A stretch of 64,000 bases of DNA, taken from Phaeobacter sp. J2-8. Lineage in GTDB: Bacteria > Pseudomonadota > Alphaproteobacteria > Rhodobacterales > Rhodobacteraceae. Under the pieces are notes generated by a model. It saw only the letters and a list, made by a program, of their open reading frames with translations, had not been told where the DNA came from and did not search any database. Every line of letters starts with the position of its first letter. Position 1 is the first letter of the stretch. A program made the translations under genes and the position numbers. The stretch spans positions 1-64,000 of the forward strand of contig NZ_JALIEC010000007.1 of assembly GCF_022867865.1 (NCBI RefSeq). The letters are read 5' to 3'. This document shows, piece after piece, positions 46,798 through 56,119 of the stretch.

Positions 46798-48177
46798 ATG
46801 AACCGCCTCATCCAATCCGGCCTCATGTTCGGCAACCTGATCCGCGTCGACAGCCCCGCTTTGGTCGACCGCTATAACCGTGCGCTTGACCACCTTACCG
46901 GCAAACAGACCGCGCTCACCGACTTTCACATCGACATCTCCGGCTTTTCGCCCGAAATCGGTGACGAGCTGGGCGATCCGCAATACCTCAACCATGCTGG
47001 CGTCAACCGGCAGTTTATCCTGCTGACCATTGACCAGAAAACCGCGCCGCTGCTGAATGCCACCTTCTCGACCTCGCGCAATATCCTGCGGCAGTTCATC
47101 ACCACCAATGAGGCCCAGCTCTTTGCCCTTACGGCCCGTGACGCCGTAACCGGCGAGCTGGTGAATTCGGTCTTCACCGTCACCAACCCCGCCCGTCTGT
47201 TCGACATCCGCAAGATCACGGTCGAGGCCGACACCACCGGCGGCACCCTGAAAGAGGCGCAGGGACTGGCGAAGATGGTGGATGAGTTCAAGACCCGCGA
47301 GGATGCCTGGTTCGACGACGTGCTGATCGCGAAAATGATCAGCACCGCCCAGCGCACCGGCGACATCATCCGCAATCCCGTGCTGCTCGACACGATGGAA
47401 TTCGCCCAGACCAATTTCTGGACCAGCCACTTTGGCGGCTGTTATCTCTTTCGCGGTGTCGATCACCCGGCGCTGATCACGGCCGGCGACAAAGACATGC
47501 TGACGGATCTGCCGATCAAATATGTCTTTGACCTGAATGACCGCAATCGGATTGCCAAATTCTTTGACTACAACGATCTGGTCGAACCCATCGTCAAATC
47601 CCCCGGCATCGACGCCGGCGCGATCCTGCGGCAAAAGATGGATTTCATCGTTGTTGATGCCGCCCAGGATGCCGGGATTGACCTGACCGGGGCCACCCGC
47701 CGCGACATTCGTCATCTGGCGCGCCGCCATGCCGCCGACCTGCCAGAGGCCTATCACGGGTTGAACAAGCTTGTGCAATGGGCCGAGGGCGCGGGCAAAT
47801 GGCCGCGCATCACCTCTGATCATCCGGCCTATTTCCTGTCTCTTCGGGCGGCGGACACCCCGGACCGCGATCTGGTCAACATGCTGCTGGCCGAACTGGC
47901 CCCGAGTGACATCCGGCAATTGTTCATCTGCCACAAAGAGTTGTTCTATAAACTCTATCGCGGCTGGTCCGACACCAAACGATCCTATGTTGTTGATTTC
48001 CTCCGGCGCGAGTATCAAGTGGACAAGGTTGGCGCGCGTGCCGCACTCTTTGGACATGATGCCGCAATGGATGAGGTCACGCCGCCCGTGCAGCCGGTGC
48101 GCCCCACCCCCGCGCGGTCAGGGCGCGACGATTTGATCGCACGGGTCGGCCCCTGGGGCGCGGCAAAGAGGAGATAG
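46798..48177 (+). CDS. Conserved protein of unknown function (possibly DUF6638)
   Basis: 459 aa, soluble. N-terminus MNRLIQSGLMFGNLIRVDSP; the middle contains QTNFWTSHFGGCYLFRGVDHP and KMDFIVVDAAQDAG; a helical domain (about 305-410) with YHGLNKLVQWAEGAGKWPRI follows, then a Pro-rich tail. I recall this as a DUF6638-type protein, without certainty. CCGGAAT precedes the ATG. It is 3 nt upstream of the small membrane gene, so it belongs to the same operon as the ATPase although the HNH gene now lies between. Confidence 0.7.
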   Translation: MNRLIQSGLMFGNLIRVDSPALVDRYNRALDHLTGKQTALTDFHIDISGFSPEIGDELGDPQYLNHAGVNRQFILLTIDQKTAPLLNATFSTSRNILRQFITTNEAQLFALTARDAVTGELVNSVFTVTNPARLFDIRKITVEADTTGGTLKEAQGLAKMVDEFKTREDAWFDDVLIAKMISTAQRTGDIIRNPVLLDTMEFAQTNFWTSHFGGCYLFRGVDHPALITAGDKDMLTDLPIKYVFDLNDRNRIAKFFDYNDLVEPIVKSPGIDAGAILRQKMDFIVVDAAQDAGIDLTGATRRDIRHLARRHAADLPEAYHGLNKLVQWAEGAGKWPRITSDHPAYFLSLRAADTPDRDLVNMLLAELAPSDIRQLFICHKELFYKLYRGWSDTKRSYVVDFLRREYQVDKVGARAALFGHDAAMDEVTPPVQPVRPTPARSGRDDLIARVGPWGAAKRR

Positions 48178-48180
48178 GCA

Positions 48181-48456
48181 ATGTTGGGCTTTTTGAGATT
48201 GTCTTTCATCGGCTTCGTCGTGCTGACGATTGTCTATGTCTGCCTGTCGCTCTATTCCCGCGCGGTACGGCGCGACAAGCTTGAGGCCGAATGGGAGGCC
48301 GAGGGCATGCAGGGCGACGACGACGCCAAAGAGGCCTTTGTCAAAAGCGGCCTGACCGACTATGACGGTTCTCTGCGGCGCAAGCTGATCCTTGGGGTCT
48401 ATGTCGTGCCGGTCACCCTGATTGCCGCTGTCATCTATTTCACCAATTTCCACTGA
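48181..48456 (+). CDS. Small two-helix membrane protein of the ATPase cluster
   Basis: 91 aa with hydrophobic helices at each end (about 3-24 and 68-87) and a charged, acidic loop of about 40 residues between them. Both termini probably face the same side. AGGAGATAGGCA lies before the ATG, 3 nt after the preceding stop. Unknown function; tight spacing suggests it works with the next membrane protein. Confidence 0.7.
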   Translation: MLGFLRLSFIGFVVLTIVYVCLSLYSRAVRRDKLEAEWEAEGMQGDDDAKEAFVKSGLTDYDGSLRRKLILGVYVVPVTLIAAVIYFTNFH

Positions 48457-48467
48457 AGGTTCCCGTT

Positions 48468-49103
48468 ATGCGCTATCTCAAATGGCTTTTGATCCTGAGC
48501 TTCTGGGTCCTGGTGGCGGCGTTCTTCCACTACACCTTGCCTCATCACGATATCGCCCGGATTTCGGACACCGAAACCCGGCGCGTCGATTTTGGCGAAA
48601 ACTCGATCTTCTGGTCCAGCCCGGATAGCGGCAATGCCACCGGTCAGGTGAACCGCGACGTGTTCTTCATTCAGGCAATCCGCAGCAATGGCCGCCCGAT
48701 GGTCTATCGCAACGAAGACACCGGCTGGGGCTGGCCGCCCTATTTCAAATTCGACACCGCCAACCTCCAGACAGAGGCGGCGGACCTGCGATCGACCTCG
48801 GAAAATCCGAAATGGGTCGCCATTCGCCACTATGGCTGGCGCAATGAATTCCTGTCGATCTATCCCAATGCGGTCTCTGTGCGTCAGGTTGACGGCCCCG
48901 ATGTCAGAATCATTCCCTGGATGAGCATTGTGATCCTTGGGCTGGCCGCTCTGGTGTTCTGGGCCATTTATGTGCGTTGGTTGCGGTTCCGCAGACGGCG
49001 GATTGATCCGATGCTGGAAGATGTCGAAGAAGGCTTCGCCGACGCCACCGACGCGGTCAAAGGCACCGGCAGCCGCATCAACAAATGGTTTGGCGGCAAA
49101 TAG
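48468..49103 (+). CDS. DUF1523 family membrane protein
   Basis: 211 aa. One helix at about 5-22, a periplasmic domain of about 120 residues with conserved HDIARISDTETRRVD and GWGWPPYFKFDTANLQ, a second helix at about 146-166, and a cytoplasmic Arg-rich tail. The pattern matches DUF1523 of Rhodobacteraceae; no activity is known. Last gene of the cluster, converging on the citrate-synthase-family gene. Confidence 0.8.
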   Translation: MRYLKWLLILSFWVLVAAFFHYTLPHHDIARISDTETRRVDFGENSIFWSSPDSGNATGQVNRDVFFIQAIRSNGRPMVYRNEDTGWGWPPYFKFDTANLQTEAADLRSTSENPKWVAIRHYGWRNEFLSIYPNAVSVRQVDGPDVRIIPWMSIVILGLAALVFWAIYVRWLRFRRRRIDPMLEDVEEGFADATDAVKGTGSRINKWFGGK

Positions 49104-49112
49104 CCAACCGGG

Positions 49113-49132
49113 CGGCGGGCTTAGCCCCGCCG
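49113..49132. terminator. Hairpin between convergent DUF1523 and citrate-synthase-like genes
   Basis: CGGCGGG at 49113-49119 pairs with CCCGCCG at 49126-49132. It overlaps the last codons of the leftward gene and may serve both strands. No T run. Confidence 0.4.
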
Positions 49133-50260
49133 CGACATTTGCAGGTAATCGCGCTGATCCGGGCCGTTATACAGGGTCAGGGGCCGGATCAGGATATTGC
49201 CGCGTTGCTGTTCCAGACATTGCACAATCCATCCCGGCATCCGCCCGATGGCAAAGATCGGCACATAAAGATCCATCGGAATCCCGTGCAGCTGATAGAT
49301 CACGCCGGAATAGAAATCGACATTCACGTTCAGCCCATGGCGTGAATAGGGTTTCATCGCCTCTACCACCGCCTGAAGGATCTCGTACCATTCCGGCGCG
49401 CCCATCTCCTGGCCCAGCTTGCGCACCCCGTCGCGCATGTGCCGGGCGCGTGGGTCTTCGGCACGATACACCCGATGGCCGAAACCGGTCACGGCCTCGC
49501 GGGCGGCACGTTTGGCTTTGACATAGGCGGCGGCGTTTTCGGGGCTGCCGATTTCCGTCACCATCTTCATCACGTCCTCTGCCGCGCCGCCATGGGCCGG
49601 CCCCGCCAGCGTGGCCAGGGCCGTGACAATCGCGCCGTGCAGATTGGCCTCGGTCCCCACCGTCACACGCGCGGCAAAGCTTGATGCATTGGCGCCATGT
49701 TCGGCGTGCAGGATGAAATCCACATCCGCCAAACGCGCGGCATCCTGCGAGGGCATCTCGCCTTTCAGCATCCAGAGCCAGTTGGCGGCATGGGACAGCG
49801 TCGGATCAGGTGCGACCGGCGTGCGGCCATTGCGAATTGCCTCATGCGCGGCAATGATCATCGGCACCTGACTGGTCAGCCGAATGCCATTGCGCAGAAA
49901 GGCGTCTTCGCCGGTCTCGCGGCTGTCTCCCTCCAGCGCGGCAAGCGCGGACACGGCGGTGCGCAACACATCCATTGGATGCCCGCCGGAACAGGCTTGA
50001 ATCACCTCGAACACCGCATCTGGCAACTGCCGTGCCGCCTTCAATGCGGCGTCGAAATCGGCCAATTGCGCGGCATTCGGCAGCTCACCATGGATCAGCA
50101 GATAACACACCTCTTCAAAGGTGCTGTGTTCCGCCAGATCGTGAATCGTATAGCCGCGATAGAGCAGCTCGCCCTTGGCACCGTCAATATGGCTGACACC
50201 GGAGCGTTCAAAGTAAATCCCCTTGAGGCCACGGTTGATCTTCACGTCATCACTCATCAT
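49121..50260 (-). CDS. Citrate synthase / 2-methylcitrate synthase family
   Basis: 379 aa. It condenses acetyl-CoA or propionyl-CoA with oxaloacetate. Catalytic residues are present: His in LHAEHGANAS (about 186), His in GPAHGGA (about 224) and Asp in NVNVDFYSG (about 315). The short length fits the Gram-positive-type/methylcitrate branch rather than the long hexameric GltA, so it is probably a second synthase; the substrate is not decidable here. AAGGAAATC precedes the ATG. Divergent from pta, with a 15-bp tandem repeat between. Confidence 0.9.
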   Translation of the reverse strand: MMSDDVKINRGLKGIYFERSGVSHIDGAKGELLYRGYTIHDLAEHSTFEEVCYLLIHGELPNAAQLADFDAALKAARQLPDAVFEVIQACSGGHPMDVLRTAVSALAALEGDSRETGEDAFLRNGIRLTSQVPMIIAAHEAIRNGRTPVAPDPTLSHAANWLWMLKGEMPSQDAARLADVDFILHAEHGANASSFAARVTVGTEANLHGAIVTALATLAGPAHGGAAEDVMKMVTEIGSPENAAAYVKAKRAAREAVTGFGHRVYRAEDPRARHMRDGVRKLGQEMGAPEWYEILQAVVEAMKPYSRHGLNVNVDFYSGVIYQLHGIPMDLYVPIFAIGRMPGWIVQCLEQQRGNILIRPLTLYNGPDQRDYLQMSRRG

Positions 50261-50283
50261 GATTTCCTTTCAGGCAAGCACAA

Positions 50284-50328
50284 GGACAGGGGCAGAATGG
50301 ACAGGGGCAGAATGGACAGGGGCGAAAT
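50284..50328. repeat. 15-bp tandem repeat, three copies
   Basis: GGACAGGGGCAGAAT at 50284-50298 and 50299-50313, and a variant at 50314-50328. It lies in the 95-bp gap between divergent citrate-synthase-like and pta genes, where promoters must also be. Each unit contains a GGGG run. Confidence 0.8.
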
Positions 50329-50355
50329 GGGCGGAACGAAACGGACGGAAACGGA

Positions 50356-51207
50356 ATGACAGTTCTGGAACAGGCTTTTGCAACAGCACGCGCGCGACAG
50401 GCGCGGGTGGTTTTCCCCGAACTGGAGGATCCGCGCACAGCCGAGGCCGTGGCGCAATTGCGCAACGACGGGATTTGTGTGCCGGTGGACGTGGCCGACA
50501 TCACCGATGGCCAGATCGCAAGCCTTGTCGCCAATCGCGGCATGAAAGAAGGCATTGCGCGGCGGATGCTGGCGCGCCCGCTGATCCGCGCCGCCGCGAT
50601 GGTGGCCGCAGGCGAGGCCGACGCCATGGTCGCCGGAGCCACAAGCCCCACCGCCAAAGTGATCGAAGCCGCCGGGCTGGCCATTGGGCTGGCCGAGGGC
50701 GTGACAGTGCCATCGTCGTTTTTTCTGATTGTTTTCCCCGACGGACGCCAGTTGATCTTTGCCGATTGCGCGGTGAACGTGGCCCCGGATGCCGCCGCGC
50801 TGGCGGCGATCGCCCGCGCCTCTGCGGCCTCTTGCGAGGCGCTTCTCGGCCCGGCCCGCGTGGCGCTTTTGTCGTATTCCACCGGCAACAGCGGCAGCGG
50901 GCCAAGCGTTGACATGATCCGCGACGTCGCAGAGATCACCGGCTTCACCGGCCCGATCCAAGCGGATGCCGCGCTTAATCCACGAACCGCAGAGAAAAAG
51001 GGAATGGGTGCGGGGGATGCCAATGTGTTAATCTTTCCTTCGCTGGAAGCAGGCAATATCGCCTATAAACTGGTACAGGAACTGGCCGGGGCGATGGCCA
51101 TCGGCCCCTTCCTTCAGGGCTTTCGCCGCCCGGTGTGTGATCTGAGCCGGGGCGCGACCGTGGCAGACATCGTTGCCGCCACCGCCGTCACCATCGCCCT
51201 GAGTTAG
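50356..51207 (+). CDS. pta: Phosphate acetyltransferase
   Basis: 283 aa, the short PTA_PTB type. It converts acetyl phosphate and CoA to acetyl-CoA. Typical segments: RVVFPELEDPRTAEAV, ADAMVAGATSPTAKVI, LLSYSTGNSGSG and IQADAALNP. This type is the usual partner of Xsc, whose product is acetyl phosphate. Here xsc lies next to it, but convergent rather than in one operon. The ATG at 50356 has GGAAACGGA upstream. Confidence 0.92.
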   Translation: MTVLEQAFATARARQARVVFPELEDPRTAEAVAQLRNDGICVPVDVADITDGQIASLVANRGMKEGIARRMLARPLIRAAAMVAAGEADAMVAGATSPTAKVIEAAGLAIGLAEGVTVPSSFFLIVFPDGRQLIFADCAVNVAPDAAALAAIARASAASCEALLGPARVALLSYSTGNSGSGPSVDMIRDVAEITGFTGPIQADAALNPRTAEKKGMGAGDANVLIFPSLEAGNIAYKLVQELAGAMAIGPFLQGFRRPVCDLSRGATVADIVAATAVTIALS

Positions 51208-51222
51208 GCTGCGTTAGGCGGG

Positions 51223-51245
51223 GCAAATTTCATGGTGAAATTTGC
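51223..51245. terminator. Bidirectional hairpin between pta and xsc
   Basis: A perfect 10-bp stem, GCAAATTTCA (51223-51232) with TGAAATTTGC (51236-51245), and a 3-nt loop, 15 nt after the pta stop and 32 nt after the xsc stop on the other strand. Confidence 0.65.
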
Positions 51246-51277
51246 AGATTCCGTTGCCGGAATGTCCCCGCCCGAAC

Positions 51278-53046
51278 CTATTGCTTGCGCATATCCGCAG
51301 GGTCGATCCCGGCCACGACAACCGGTTTCTTCATCGCGTCGCGGCGGAACGGTTCACCCAGTTCCTGATTGATCAATGCTTCGATCAATGTGGTCTTGCC
51401 GTTCTGCATTTGATCGACAACGGCTGTGTTCAATGCCGTGGTCAGCTCTTCCATTGTCTTGGCCTGTACGCCCTGCAGGCCACAGGCCCGGGCGATCCCG
51501 GCATAGCTGACACCGTCGTCCAGTTCTGTGCCGACAAAGTTGTCTTCGTACCATAGGGTCGAATTGCGCTTTTCCGCGCCCCATTGATAGTTGCGGAACA
51601 CCACCATTGTCACCGGCGGCCATTCCTCACGGCCAATGGCGGTCAGTTCCGTCACCGCAATGCCAAAGGCGCCATCACCGGCAAAGCCGACAACCGGCAC
51701 ATCCGGGCAGCCGATCTTGGCGCCGATGATCGACGGCAGACCGTAGCCACAGGGACCAAACAGACCGGGCGCGAGGTATTTGCGCCCCTGTTCAAAGCTG
51801 GGATAGGCATTGCCGATCGCACAATTGTTGCCGATGTCGCTGGAAATGATTGCCTCACGCGGCAGGGCGCTCTGGATCGCGCGCCATGCCATGCGGGGCT
51901 TATCCAGTCGGGTTTGTCGGCGCGGGCGCGTTGGTTCCAGGTCGTGCCGGGATCGTCGTCTTCATGATCCATCCCGGACAATTGCTGCGCCCAGGCGGAT
52001 TTGGTCTGGATAATCAGGTTCTCGCGCTCCTTGCGGCCCGCATCACCGGCTTCCTCCGCCAGTTGCCCCAAAATCCCTTGCGCCACTTTCTTGGCGTCAC
52101 CGACAATGCCGACCGAAACCTTTTTCGTCAGCCCGATGCGATCCGGGTTGATATCGACCTGAATGATCTTTGCATCCGTCGGCCAATAGTCGATGCCATA
52201 CCCCGGCAGGGTCGAAAACGGATTGAGCCGCGTCCCAAGGCAGAGCACGACATCGGCCTTGGAAATCAGCTCCATCCCCGCCTTTGACCCGTTATAGCCC
52301 AGCGGCCCGGCAAACAGCGGATGTGATCCGGGGAAGGCATCGTTGTGCTGATAGCCGACGCAAACAGGCGCAGAAAGCCGTTCAGCCAATTGCATCGAGT
52401 CATCAATCGCCCCCGCCAGAACCACCCCGGCACCGTTCAAGATCACCGGGAACTTGGCACTCGACAGCAGCTTTGCCGCCTCGGAAATGGCCGCTTCGCC
52501 GCCTGCGGGACGTTCAAACGACACGATTTCCGGCAGATCAATGTCGATGACCTGGGTCCAGTAGTCGCGCGGAATGTTGATCTGCGCCGGGGCGCTGGCG
52601 CGATGGGCGTTCAGGATCACCCGGTTCAGCACTTCGGCAATCCGCGACGGGTCGCGCACCTCTTCCTGATAGGCAACCATATCTTCGAACAGCTTCATCT
52701 GTTCGACTTCCTGAAACCCCCCCATGCCGATGGATTTGTTGGCTGCCTGCGGCGTCACCAGCAACAGCGGCGTGTGATTCCAATAGGCGGTTTTCACCGC
52801 AGTCACGAAATTGGTGATGCCCGGGCCATTCTGGGCGATCATCATGCTCATCTTGCCGCTGGCGCGGGTATAGCCATCGGCCATCATCCCGCCTGACCCT
52901 TCATGGGCGCAATCCCAGAACATGATACCCGCCTTGGGAAACAGATCGGAAATCGGCATGAAGGCCGATCCAATGATGCCAAAGGCATGTTCAATTCCGT
53001 GGCGTTGAAGCACCTTCACAAAGGCCTCTTCGGTGGTCATTTTCAT
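51278..53046 (-). CDS. xsc: Sulfoacetaldehyde acetyltransferase, frameshifted as read
   Basis: About 589 aa when repaired. A thiamine-diphosphate enzyme that turns sulfoacetaldehyde and phosphate into acetyl phosphate and sulfite, the key step in taurine and related sulfonate use. The start MKMTTEEAFVKVLQRHGIEHAFG and GIIGSAFMPISDLFP are typical of Xsc. The C-terminal ThDP site has GDGAFGIAVTEL and NYQWGAEKRN. The frame breaks in the G run at 51895-51898: a missing base separates DWISP from RMAWRAIQSALP. With Pta, its product enters acetyl-CoA. No taurine transporter or sulfite oxidase lies in the window. Confidence 0.92.
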
Positions 53047-53238
53047 TGACGGCATCCTCTTGGTGGCAAATCTGGCCATGTGTCGGGCACGACCATTTCG
53101 GCGCAGGCTAGTGCCTTGCTGCCGGACACGATAGGGCCAGATTGGTTCCGCACTTAGCGCCAAATCATGAATTTACATGCTGGACGCAACCGCGCATCCG
53201 CCATTGCCCCACCACCGGATAAGCGAAGCCGGATCCCT

Positions 53239-54394
53239 CTACCTGCCCCGTTCGGCCAGGATGGCATCCACCCGCCGCCCCCAGGCGTCCCAGTTCAGGC
53301 GGTCTTCGTATTCCTTTCGGGCAGAGCGTCGCAGGGCCTCATAGGATTTCGGATTTTCCAGATAGGTCTCGATCCGGTTCAAAAACCCTTCAGGCCCCGA
53401 GCCATACGGAAGGGCATGGCCATTCACCCCTTCACGCACTGGCACCCCGCCAATGCGCAGACAAAGCGACGGCAGCCCATAGGCCGATGCCTCGCAAAAG
53501 GCAAAACCATAGCTTTCTAAAGATGGCTGGAACAGGAAATGCGATCGCCGCATCACCGCCTCAAACGTCGCCATCTCGTTGGGGAGCGATTTATCCAGAA
53601 CACCGTGCACAGTGACGAAATCGGCGATGTGTTCTCTGGGCGGGGTTGCGCCAATCACATCCAACACCGCGTCGATGCCACGTGCGCGCAGTTCCACCAA
53701 GGTTTCGAACACCAATGGCCCGCCCTTGGCCCACCAGTCACGCCCGACCAGAACAAACCGCACCTGTGTCCCGCGGCTTAGCGCCGGTGGCACGTCCGAC
53801 GGCACCGGATCGGTCACATTCCCCCCAAGGCACCACAATCGACCGGTCGGGTTTCAATTCATACAGCCCGTCAGCACCGGATTTCAGCCATTCCGTCGGC
53901 CAGATCATCAAATTCAGATTGCGAAACACCCGCCGTTCCACGCGCATAATCATCGGGTCCAGCAATCGGGATATACGCAGATAGCGGTCAAAAGACTGGC
54001 CCACGACGCTACGCTTGTAGGTGGTTGGCGTCGCATCCGCCGTATAGACCGAAAACACCCCCGGCGGCAGTTTCAGTGCCGCGAAGGAGTGAAAGGAATA
54101 GGCCCCGACCAATACGTCGAACCGTCCACGCGCCAGCTGTTTTTGAATGGCCGGGGCGATCAGCGACGAAAGCGCCAATTGCACCCGCCAAAGCAGGCGA
54201 ATGGACACGGCTTTTGGCATGGCAAGGATCAAACGCCGCAAACAATCAATCCGCCCCCACCCCGGATCAAGCGGCGTGACATCCCCGACATGCTCCTGCA
54301 ACGCATTGAAAATACGCGCATTGCCGCCGGAATACGTCAGCGGGTCATGCGGCGACAGATCGCAGAGATATGCTATTTTTCGGCGGCTTGGCAA
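53239..54394 (-). CDS. Glycosyltransferase family 4-type protein, frameshifted as read
   Basis: About 384 aa when repaired. GT-B fold: N-terminal acceptor domain (KIAYLCDLSPHDPLTYSGGNARIF) and a C-terminal nucleotide-sugar domain with VRFVLVGRDWWAKGGPLVFE and the E-x7-E-like FCEASAYGLPSL. The frame breaks in the six-C run at 53821-53826; one base fewer joins VVPWGN to VTDPVPSDVPPAL. The start is unclear: TTG at 54394 has no good ribosome site. It is divergent from the Wzy/WaaL-like gene and part of a surface polysaccharide locus. Confidence 0.8.
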
Positions 54395-54692
54395 TGGAAT
54401 CTAAATTTATCTGATTAACCTGCACCAAAGCTGACCAAGCCCCCGACCAAGCGCAACCCAAAAAACCCTCTGCTTTCGGAATAGTTGCCGTAGCGGCACC
54501 AATTGCAACCGCGCCCGATCTACATGCACAGTTAATCGACCGGGCGGGTGCCCGCCCGCTGACGCTGGCGTGTTTTGCCATTTCCGGCAGCACCGCTAGG
54601 ATTGGTCAAAGACCGTATTTGGCCCAAAACCTGCCCCAATCCTTGGCTAGACAGAGCGTATTGAAACCCAAAATGGCTTCTGAAAGACCCTG
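54395..54692. other. Intergenic region between divergent polysaccharide genes
   Basis: 298 bp without a supported gene. It must hold the promoters of the leftward glycosyltransferase and the rightward membrane protein. Confidence 0.4.
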
Positions 54693-56111
54693 ATGCCCAA
54701 TATCCTGGCAAATCTGATGCTGGCCCTTTGGCCGGTGGTGACCGTGCTCTTGTTTCGCCGGCTGCCACTGGTGCCTGCGTTGCTATGGACATTGGTGGCG
54801 GGATTTCTGCTGTTGCCGCCGACCCCCGCGGCCTTTGATTTTCCGCTGCTGCCCCCGCTGAGCAAACATTCGATCCCGGCGCTCAGCGCGCTGGTGCTTT
54901 CACTGATGTTTTACGGGCTGCGCAAATCGGTTTTGCCCGATAGCCTTGCAGGCAAGCTTTTGATGCTGACATTCATCCTGTCGCCCATTGCCACCGTGGC
55001 CACCAATGGGGAAATGGTGCGTTGGGGCGATGCGCTGCATCTGCCCGGCTTGCAGATCACCGACGCGATTGCGCTGTCGCTGACCCAGGTTTTGATCTTC
55101 ATTCCCTTTGTTCTGGCGCGGCAATATCTGGTCGAGGCGGCCTCGCAGCGTCTGGTTCTGGTGGTGCTGATGTCCGCCGGGCTGGCCTATACCCTGCCCG
55201 CCCTGATCGAGGTGCGGATTTCGCCACAGATGAACATCATGATCTACGGCTATTTTCAGCATGATTTCACCCAGACCTTTCGGTTTGGCGGCTGGCGGCC
55301 CACGGTGTTCCTGTACCACGGCATCTGGCTGACATTCTTTATCATGATGGCGCTGACCTCGGCGGTGGCGTTGTTGAAATTCGAGCAAAAGCGCCGGTTG
55401 CTTTATGCGGGCGCCATGATGTGGCTGGGCGTGTGCCTGTTCCTGTTCAAATCGCTCGGGGCGATGTTGTTCGCCCTGTTTCTGGTGCCTGTTGTGCTGT
55501 CCTTCTCGGCCCGCAACCAGATCAAGATCGCGGCGCTTCTGGCGCTGCTCGCCGTCGGCTATCCGGTGCTGAAAGCGGTCGAGTTGATCCCAAGCGACCG
55601 GATACTGGCCGCCGCGGCCAGCATCGACACAGAGCGCGCGGCCTCTTTGAAATTCCGGTTGGACAACGAAGACATCCTGCTGGAACGGGCTGCGGAAAAG
55701 CCGCTGTTCGGCTGGGGCAGCTGGGGCCGGAACCTGATATACAACGACATTTCGGGGTCTGTTGAAACCATCAGCGACGGGCGCTGGATCATCGTTATGG
55801 GGCAATTCGGCTGGATCGGGTTCCTGGCGGAATTCGGGCTGCTTATCCTGCCGATCTTTCTGCTTTGGCGCGAAATGCTGGCGCGCAAACCCGAAGATGT
55901 TTCGCCCTTTATCGGGCCGCTGACATTGATGCTGGCGATCAATGCGGTTGAACTGGTGCCCAATGCCACCCTGACACCGCTGACCTGGCTGTTGTCCGGC
56001 GCATTGATGGGATACGCCGAAACCCTGCGCCGTGAGCGATTGAAAATGCGCGACGGCAATTTACGAAAAAAGGCCCGGTTCGCCCTGCGCTGGCGTCCGG
56101 TGATGGAGTAA
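54693..56111 (+). CDS. O-antigen ligase/polymerase-like membrane protein
   Basis: 472 aa, about 11-12 hydrophobic helices. A long periplasmic loop near residues 300-360 contains RLDNEDILLERAAEKPLFGWG, the pattern R...A...PLFGxG of the Wzy/WaaL/O-antigen-ligase superfamily. It would polymerise or ligate a surface polysaccharide at the periplasmic face of the inner membrane. It is followed by a glycosyltransferase gene 8 nt downstream, in one operon. Polymerase versus ligase cannot be decided. Confidence 0.78.
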   Translation: MPNILANLMLALWPVVTVLLFRRLPLVPALLWTLVAGFLLLPPTPAAFDFPLLPPLSKHSIPALSALVLSLMFYGLRKSVLPDSLAGKLLMLTFILSPIATVATNGEMVRWGDALHLPGLQITDAIALSLTQVLIFIPFVLARQYLVEAASQRLVLVVLMSAGLAYTLPALIEVRISPQMNIMIYGYFQHDFTQTFRFGGWRPTVFLYHGIWLTFFIMMALTSAVALLKFEQKRRLLYAGAMMWLGVCLFLFKSLGAMLFALFLVPVVLSFSARNQIKIAALLALLAVGYPVLKAVELIPSDRILAAAASIDTERAASLKFRLDNEDILLERAAEKPLFGWGSWGRNLIYNDISGSVETISDGRWIIVMGQFGWIGFLAEFGLLILPIFLLWREMLARKPEDVSPFIGPLTLMLAINAVELVPNATLTPLTWLLSGALMGYAETLRRERLKMRDGNLRKKARFALRWRPVME

Positions 56112-56119
56112 TCGACCAA

